A DNA stretch of 8,691 nucleotides from Candidatus Cloacimonadota bacterium (GTDB taxonomy: Bacteria > Cloacimonadota > Cloacimonadia > JGIOTU-2). Shown here piece after piece: positions 5,597 through 8,691 of this stretch. Within the stretch, counting starts at the first letter, position 1. Every line of letters begins with the position of its first letter. A program made the translations under genes and the position numbers. The stretch is taken from the NCBI GenBank assembly GCA_014382685.1, contig JACNJG010000146.1:1-8691 (forward strand). The letters run 5' to 3'. A model generated the notes under the pieces. That model did no database searches and had not been told where the DNA came from. It saw only the letters and a program-made list of their open reading frames with translations.

Positions 5597-7954
5597 TTAT
5601 TTTTGATTTTGCTTATTTCTATTTTTGATCACAGCAAGTGCAACCTTTTCCGCAGTAATAGGCATAGTTTTGATCCTGACTCCAAGGGCATCCTGAACTG
5701 CATTTGCAACCATCGGAGCTGCCGGGATCATTGTATGCTCACCCACACCACGCGCTCCAAATGGTCCATCCGGCTGGGGAACCTCAATAATGATGGGTAC
5801 GATTTCATCAGGAACATCTTTTGAAGTGGGAATTTTATAGTCAGTAAAATTTGGATTGAGAAGTTTGCCCTTTTCATCATATCGCATATCTTCATAGAGC
5901 ACTGTAGAAAGTCCCTGCAGCAATCCACCTGTGATCTGCCCTTTTACCAGATCGGGATTGATCGCCTTGCCTGCATCTATCGCTTCCGCCACTTTTTTTA
6001 CATGCATTTTTCCTGTTTCTTTATCAATTTCAAGAATTATCGCTGCTGCACCAACAGTATAATGCACATTTGGATGACCGCCCTGGCTTGTTTCCGGATC
6101 GCTGTTCGCAGAGGTGAACTCCGGCATGAAGATGCCTTTTCCGAGAATTGGTCCGCCCTTAAAAGTGCCGTCCTCAGCTTGGATTCCGTTGATCACGAAA
6201 TCTTTGAGCTGCAATTCGAAACTCGGTTTGGTTTTGCATTTAACTTTTTCATCTTTTAAAAACAACGAATCTTTAGAAATATTGCAAGCTCGTGACACGA
6301 TCTCAAAGATTTGATCTCTTGCATCCAGAGCTGCATTTCGCACTGCATTTCCACAGGACCAGGTTACATGTGAAGCTACAGTCTGCCACTCATAGGGATT
6401 CTTGTCTGTGTCAGGATTTTCCGTTCTTATCTTGGAAACAGGCACTGAGAGGACCTCAGCAGCGATCTGAGCCATAACAGTTAGAAATCCCTGTCCCATA
6501 TCCATGCCCGAAACCAGAATATTTATACTGCCATCCTCACTGAATTTGATAAATGCGGCAGAAGACGCATTCGGGGGCATCGCTGGAGCTTTCCAGAGCA
6601 GAGAAAAGCCCTTTCCGATCACTGTATTCGGATCATCGGATTCCACCTTTTTACCCCACTCAATCTCTTTTGCTACTGCATCAATAGCTTGTATTAAACC
6701 GCTGGGATTCATGGGCACTCCATAAGCCAGAGTATCTCCTTCTTTGATAGCATTTTTTCTCCTGAGCGCTACAGGATCGAGCTTGAGATGAGCAGCAATT
6801 CTGTCGATATGTGATTCCAATCCGAACATGAACTCCGAGTAGCCAAATCCGCGATACGCTCCACATGGAGGAAGATTCGTGTACAGGCATACCGAGTCTA
6901 TGAGAATATTCCTGAAGCGGTATGGTCCTGTTGCAGATAAACCAATAGCATTTACTACATTGGCTCCGTATTCTGCAGAAGCTCCCGCATCCCAATAAAG
7001 TCGATGATCGATTGTCGTGAAAGTGCCATCTTTTTTCACGCCGATCTTCAACTTCGCTATGACGCCGAGCCGTTGCGAAGTATTATAAAATTCTTTCTCA
7101 CGTGACCAGATAACCTGTACGGGGTTTCCCCTTAGTTTGGTAGCCATCGCAGCAGCGAGAATTTCCATAGACACACCGGCTTTACCGCCAAATCCCCCAC
7201 CGATAGGAGGAGCTATCACGCGTACATCTTTATGAGTAAAACCAAGCGGAGCAAGCGCTTCTACAAATAGATTTCTCTGTGTATGAGGTGATTGGGATGA
7301 CGCCCAGACTGTCAATCTGCCAGATAGATCACATAAGCCAACTGCAGCATGAGTTTCAATCGGGCAATGGGCATATCTCGGAACTCGATAGGTATCCTCA
7401 AGAATATAATCTGCTTCTGCAAAGCCCTTTTCCACATCACCTCTTCTGGTCTTGCGCCAGTGTGCAATATTGGTCTTTGCTCTGGGGAAAAACCAGGGAA
7501 CATGTGTGTAATTCCCCAAATCGGGATGAATGAGAAAAGCATCCTCTTTGAGCGATTCCATTTGATCAAAAATTGCAGGTAACGGTTCATACTCTACCTT
7601 TACAAGTTTTGCCGCCCGTTCCGCTACTCTCTTATCGCGTGAAACGACTGCTGCGATCTGTTCCCCGACAAATCGGACTTTATCCATAGCAAAGATATAC
7701 CTATCCTTCATATAAAGCCCGAATTTATATGGAAAATCCTTACCTGTGAAAACCTGAATTACGCCCGGGTATTTTTCTGCTTCTGAGGTATTGATGTTCT
7801 TTATGAGTGCATGAGCTTCCGTGCTTTCCACAAGAGCAGCATAGAGCATATTTGGTCCGTATTCGAGATCATCAGTAAAACGAGTTGCACCGCTTACTTT
7901 TTCTTTTCCATCGATCCTGACAACCGACTTCCCAACATATTCCAATTTTTCCAT
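5597..7954 (-). CDS. Molybdenum hydroxylase large subunit (xanthine dehydrogenase/aldehyde oxidase family)
   Basis: The molybdopterin-binding catalytic subunit of a xanthine-oxidase-family hydroxylase. The 785-aa length matches separate Mo subunits. Motifs in order: GKEKVSGATRFTDD near the N-terminus (16-29, the a/b hammerhead domain), Q221 in SSQSPHTQRN (the Mo-site glutamine loop), GGGFGGK (252-258), CGAYRGFG (364-371), MDMGQG (484-489), and GARGVGEH (733-740), where Glu739 is the conserved catalytic base. Aligning to bovine xanthine oxidase, the purine-anchoring Glu802 and Arg880 fall on Ala259 and Ala336, so 'xanthine dehydrogenase' is probably a wrong substrate call. An aldehyde, N-heteroaromatic or CoA-linked aromatic substrate is more plausible. 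The 2Fe-2S and FAD subunits usually adjacent are absent from both sides. ATG 7954 has AAGGAG five bases upstream. It is the first gene of the four-gene operon. Fold and cofactor are secure; substrate is open. Confidence 0.92.
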   Translation of the reverse strand: MEKLEYVGKSVVRIDGKEKVSGATRFTDDLEYGPNMLYAALVESTEAHALIKNINTSEAEKYPGVIQVFTGKDFPYKFGLYMKDRYIFAMDKVRFVGEQIAAVVSRDKRVAERAAKLVKVEYEPLPAIFDQMESLKEDAFLIHPDLGNYTHVPWFFPRAKTNIAHWRKTRRGDVEKGFAEADYILEDTYRVPRYAHCPIETHAAVGLCDLSGRLTVWASSQSPHTQRNLFVEALAPLGFTHKDVRVIAPPIGGGFGGKAGVSMEILAAAMATKLRGNPVQVIWSREKEFYNTSQRLGVIAKLKIGVKKDGTFTTIDHRLYWDAGASAEYGANVVNAIGLSATGPYRFRNILIDSVCLYTNLPPCGAYRGFGYSEFMFGLESHIDRIAAHLKLDPVALRRKNAIKEGDTLAYGVPMNPSGLIQAIDAVAKEIEWGKKVESDDPNTVIGKGFSLLWKAPAMPPNASSAAFIKFSEDGSINILVSGMDMGQGFLTVMAQIAAEVLSVPVSKIRTENPDTDKNPYEWQTVASHVTWSCGNAVRNAALDARDQIFEIVSRACNISKDSLFLKDEKVKCKTKPSFELQLKDFVINGIQAEDGTFKGGPILGKGIFMPEFTSANSDPETSQGGHPNVHYTVGAAAIILEIDKETGKMHVKKVAEAIDAGKAINPDLVKGQITGGLLQGLSTVLYEDMRYDEKGKLLNPNFTDYKIPTSKDVPDEIVPIIIEVPQPDGPFGARGVGEHTMIPAAPMVANAVQDALGVRIKTMPITAEKVALAVIKNRNKQNQK

Positions 7955-7970
7955 TATTGCTCCTTATTTT

Positions 7971-8136
7971 CACGCAGAGGGCGCAGAGTTTCTCGCAAAG
8001 TACGCAAAGAATTTCGCAGAGGTCGCAGAGAATTATTAATAATAACCATTTTCATCTTTGCGTTCTCCGCTTTTTCTTTCCTCTCTGCGGTCTCCGCGTG
8101 AACTTTTGCCTTTTTACGTTCTCCGCGTGAACTTTT
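7971..8136. repeat. 'CGCAGAG'-type repeat, copy A, filling the gap between two genes
   Basis: The spacer between the Mo-subunit gene and the GxxExxY gene consists almost wholly of this repeat. Its first 35 bases (7971-8005) match 8529-8563 in copy B at 34 of 35 positions. Positions 8056-8080 match 8667-8691 at 23 of 25. It is internally inverted: 7971-7988 pairs with 8083-8100 (15 of 18) and ACGCAAAGA (8002-8010) with TCTTTGCGT (8055-8063). TCTCCGCGTGAACTTTT occurs twice (8091-8107 and 8120-8136). A 61-codon frame through it (7954-8139) is charged low complexity made of repeat units and is not called as a gene. Similar repeats recur in many environmental bacterial genomes, often next to GxxExxY genes. 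Any promoter for the downstream operon must lie in this repeat or upstream of the GxxExxY gene. Confidence 0.75.
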
Positions 8137-8513
8137 CACAAATTATTTACAATTCTATGTATTCCATTTTTGAGGAGCTTTACATTGAAATTAATTAATA
8201 GACCTAATTTGTTGCCTGATAATTTCAGGTATGTCAAAGTTTGTGCATAATGAACAGGTTGTAATTTTTCAACTGATTTTAGTTCAATAATTACTTTGTC
8301 ATTCACTAATAAATCTATCCTGAAAGCTGCTTCAATTTTTACTTCTTTATAAATTATAGGAATTGTAACTTGTTGTTTAACATCAAACCCAATTTCTTTT
8401 AAATCATAAGCAAGAGTGTTTTCATAAACTGATTCTAATAGACCTGGACCAAGAGTTTTATGAAGATTTATACAAACTCCAATAATTTTCGTGGCTATTT
8501 CATTTTCTGTCAT
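8136..8513 (-). CDS. GxxExxY family protein (PD-(D/E)XK nuclease-like fold)
   Basis: A small protein of the GxxExxY family, whose function has not been established. The 125-aa sequence carries the name-giving motif in GPGLLESVY (22-30; Gly24, Glu27, Tyr30). It also has a PD-(D/E)XK-like core: Asp67 in FRIDLLV, then Glu77 and Lys79 in IIELKS, and Q91-x-x-x-Y95 in AQTLTYL. The nuclease-type active-site residues are thus all present, so it may cut DNA or RNA, but no activity is demonstrated. Length is typical of the family and the frame is intact. ATG 8513 has GAAGGA four bases upstream. The gene is enclosed by two copies of one repeat, and its TGA stop (8136-8138) overlaps the end of copy A by one base. 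That suggests it travels or amplifies with the repeat and is not part of the metabolic operon downstream. Confidence 0.88.
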   Translation of the reverse strand: MTENEIATKIIGVCINLHKTLGPGLLESVYENTLAYDLKEIGFDVKQQVTIPIIYKEVKIEAAFRIDLLVNDKVIIELKSVEKLQPVHYAQTLTYLKLSGNKLGLLINFNVKLLKNGIHRIVNNL

Positions 8514-8528
8514 TTATTCCTTCTTTTT

Positions 8529-8691
8529 CACGCAGAGGGCGCGGAGTTTCTCGCAAAGTACGCTGAGAAATTTTATAAAAATTTGCTATAACAAAACAAT
8601 TACTAATTTCATTATTTTTCATCAAATAACTCTTTCAAGTTTAAGCTTCTTTTTTTCATTTATTTACTTTGCGTTCTCTGCGTTTTCTTTC
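8529..8691. repeat. 'CGCAGAG'-type repeat, copy B, truncated by the window edge
   Basis: This second copy begins 15 bases upstream of the GxxExxY start codon, in the same orientation as copy A relative to its downstream gene. The left part (8529-8563) is nearly identical to copy A. The middle (about 8570-8660) is unrelated AT-rich sequence, and the right part (8667-8691) again matches copy A. The conserved ends around a variable centre fit a hairpin-forming repeat family. The sequence stops inside the right arm, so its full extent is not visible. Confidence 0.7.

Noticed and set aside
7954..8139. A 61-codon - strand frame between the Mo-subunit and GxxExxY genes
   Set aside because: Its Arg/Glu/Lys-rich product (LRPLR, LRTLR units) is a direct translation of the CGCAGAG repeat, which makes similar frames wherever it occurs.
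7971..8691. Possible CRISPR array from the recurring CGCAGAG units
   Set aside because: The units are degenerate, inverted, variably spaced and separated by a gene. There are no uniform repeats with unique spacers and no cas genes.

Overview
The window is AT-rich bacterial DNA, roughly 40% GC by eye. It looks like an anaerobe or uncultured-lineage chromosome of the kind found in Cloacimonadota, Marinimicrobia or other FCB-like groups. That placement is weak. It rests on base composition, the mix of gene families, many intergenic palindromic repeats, and a GxxExxY gene set between 'CGCAGAG'-type repeats. There is no rRNA, tRNA, CRISPR array or transposase.

Layout. Bases 1-545 hold no convincing gene. 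A MITE-like imperfect palindrome fills 61-299, and a C/T-rich, almost G-free leader runs 451-521. On the + strand, 555-1640 encodes a short, divergent Rho-type RNA helicase, followed by a strong intrinsic terminator (1734-1759). Every other gene is on the - strand. A UraA/PyrP-type nucleobase permease lies at 1831-3087, behind a repeat-rich 252-bp spacer. Upstream of that spacer is a tight four-gene operon, read from 7954 down to 3340: a molybdenum hydroxylase large subunit, a GNAT-like protein, a thiolase-superfamily protein, and a DUF35 Zn-ribbon/OB-fold protein. The last three are joined by ATGA and TAATG overlaps. Upstream of the operon is a GxxExxY gene (8136-8513), bounded on both sides by copies of one repeat family.

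The most interesting part is the operon. The thiolase has Pro where thiolases carry the nucleophilic Cys, but it keeps the HDAF and GHP histidine motifs and is paired with a DUF35 partner. Thiolase-DUF35 pairs normally form complexes, and the steroid aldolase Ltp2-DUF35 is a known Cys-less, non-thiolase member. The molybdenum subunit keeps its catalytic Glu and cofactor loops, but by my alignment both purine-anchoring residues of xanthine dehydrogenase (bovine Glu802 and Arg880) are Ala. Its usual FeS and FAD partners are not next to it. Together these suggest an uncharacterised pathway that hydroxylates an aldehyde, heteroaromatic or acyl-CoA-linked substrate and then cleaves or condenses a C-C bond. 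That is inference.

The Rho-like gene is a second point of interest. It lacks the N-terminal helical domain and the usual RNA-binding aromatic motif, yet has an intact ATPase core and a leader that looks like a Rho-loading (rut) site.
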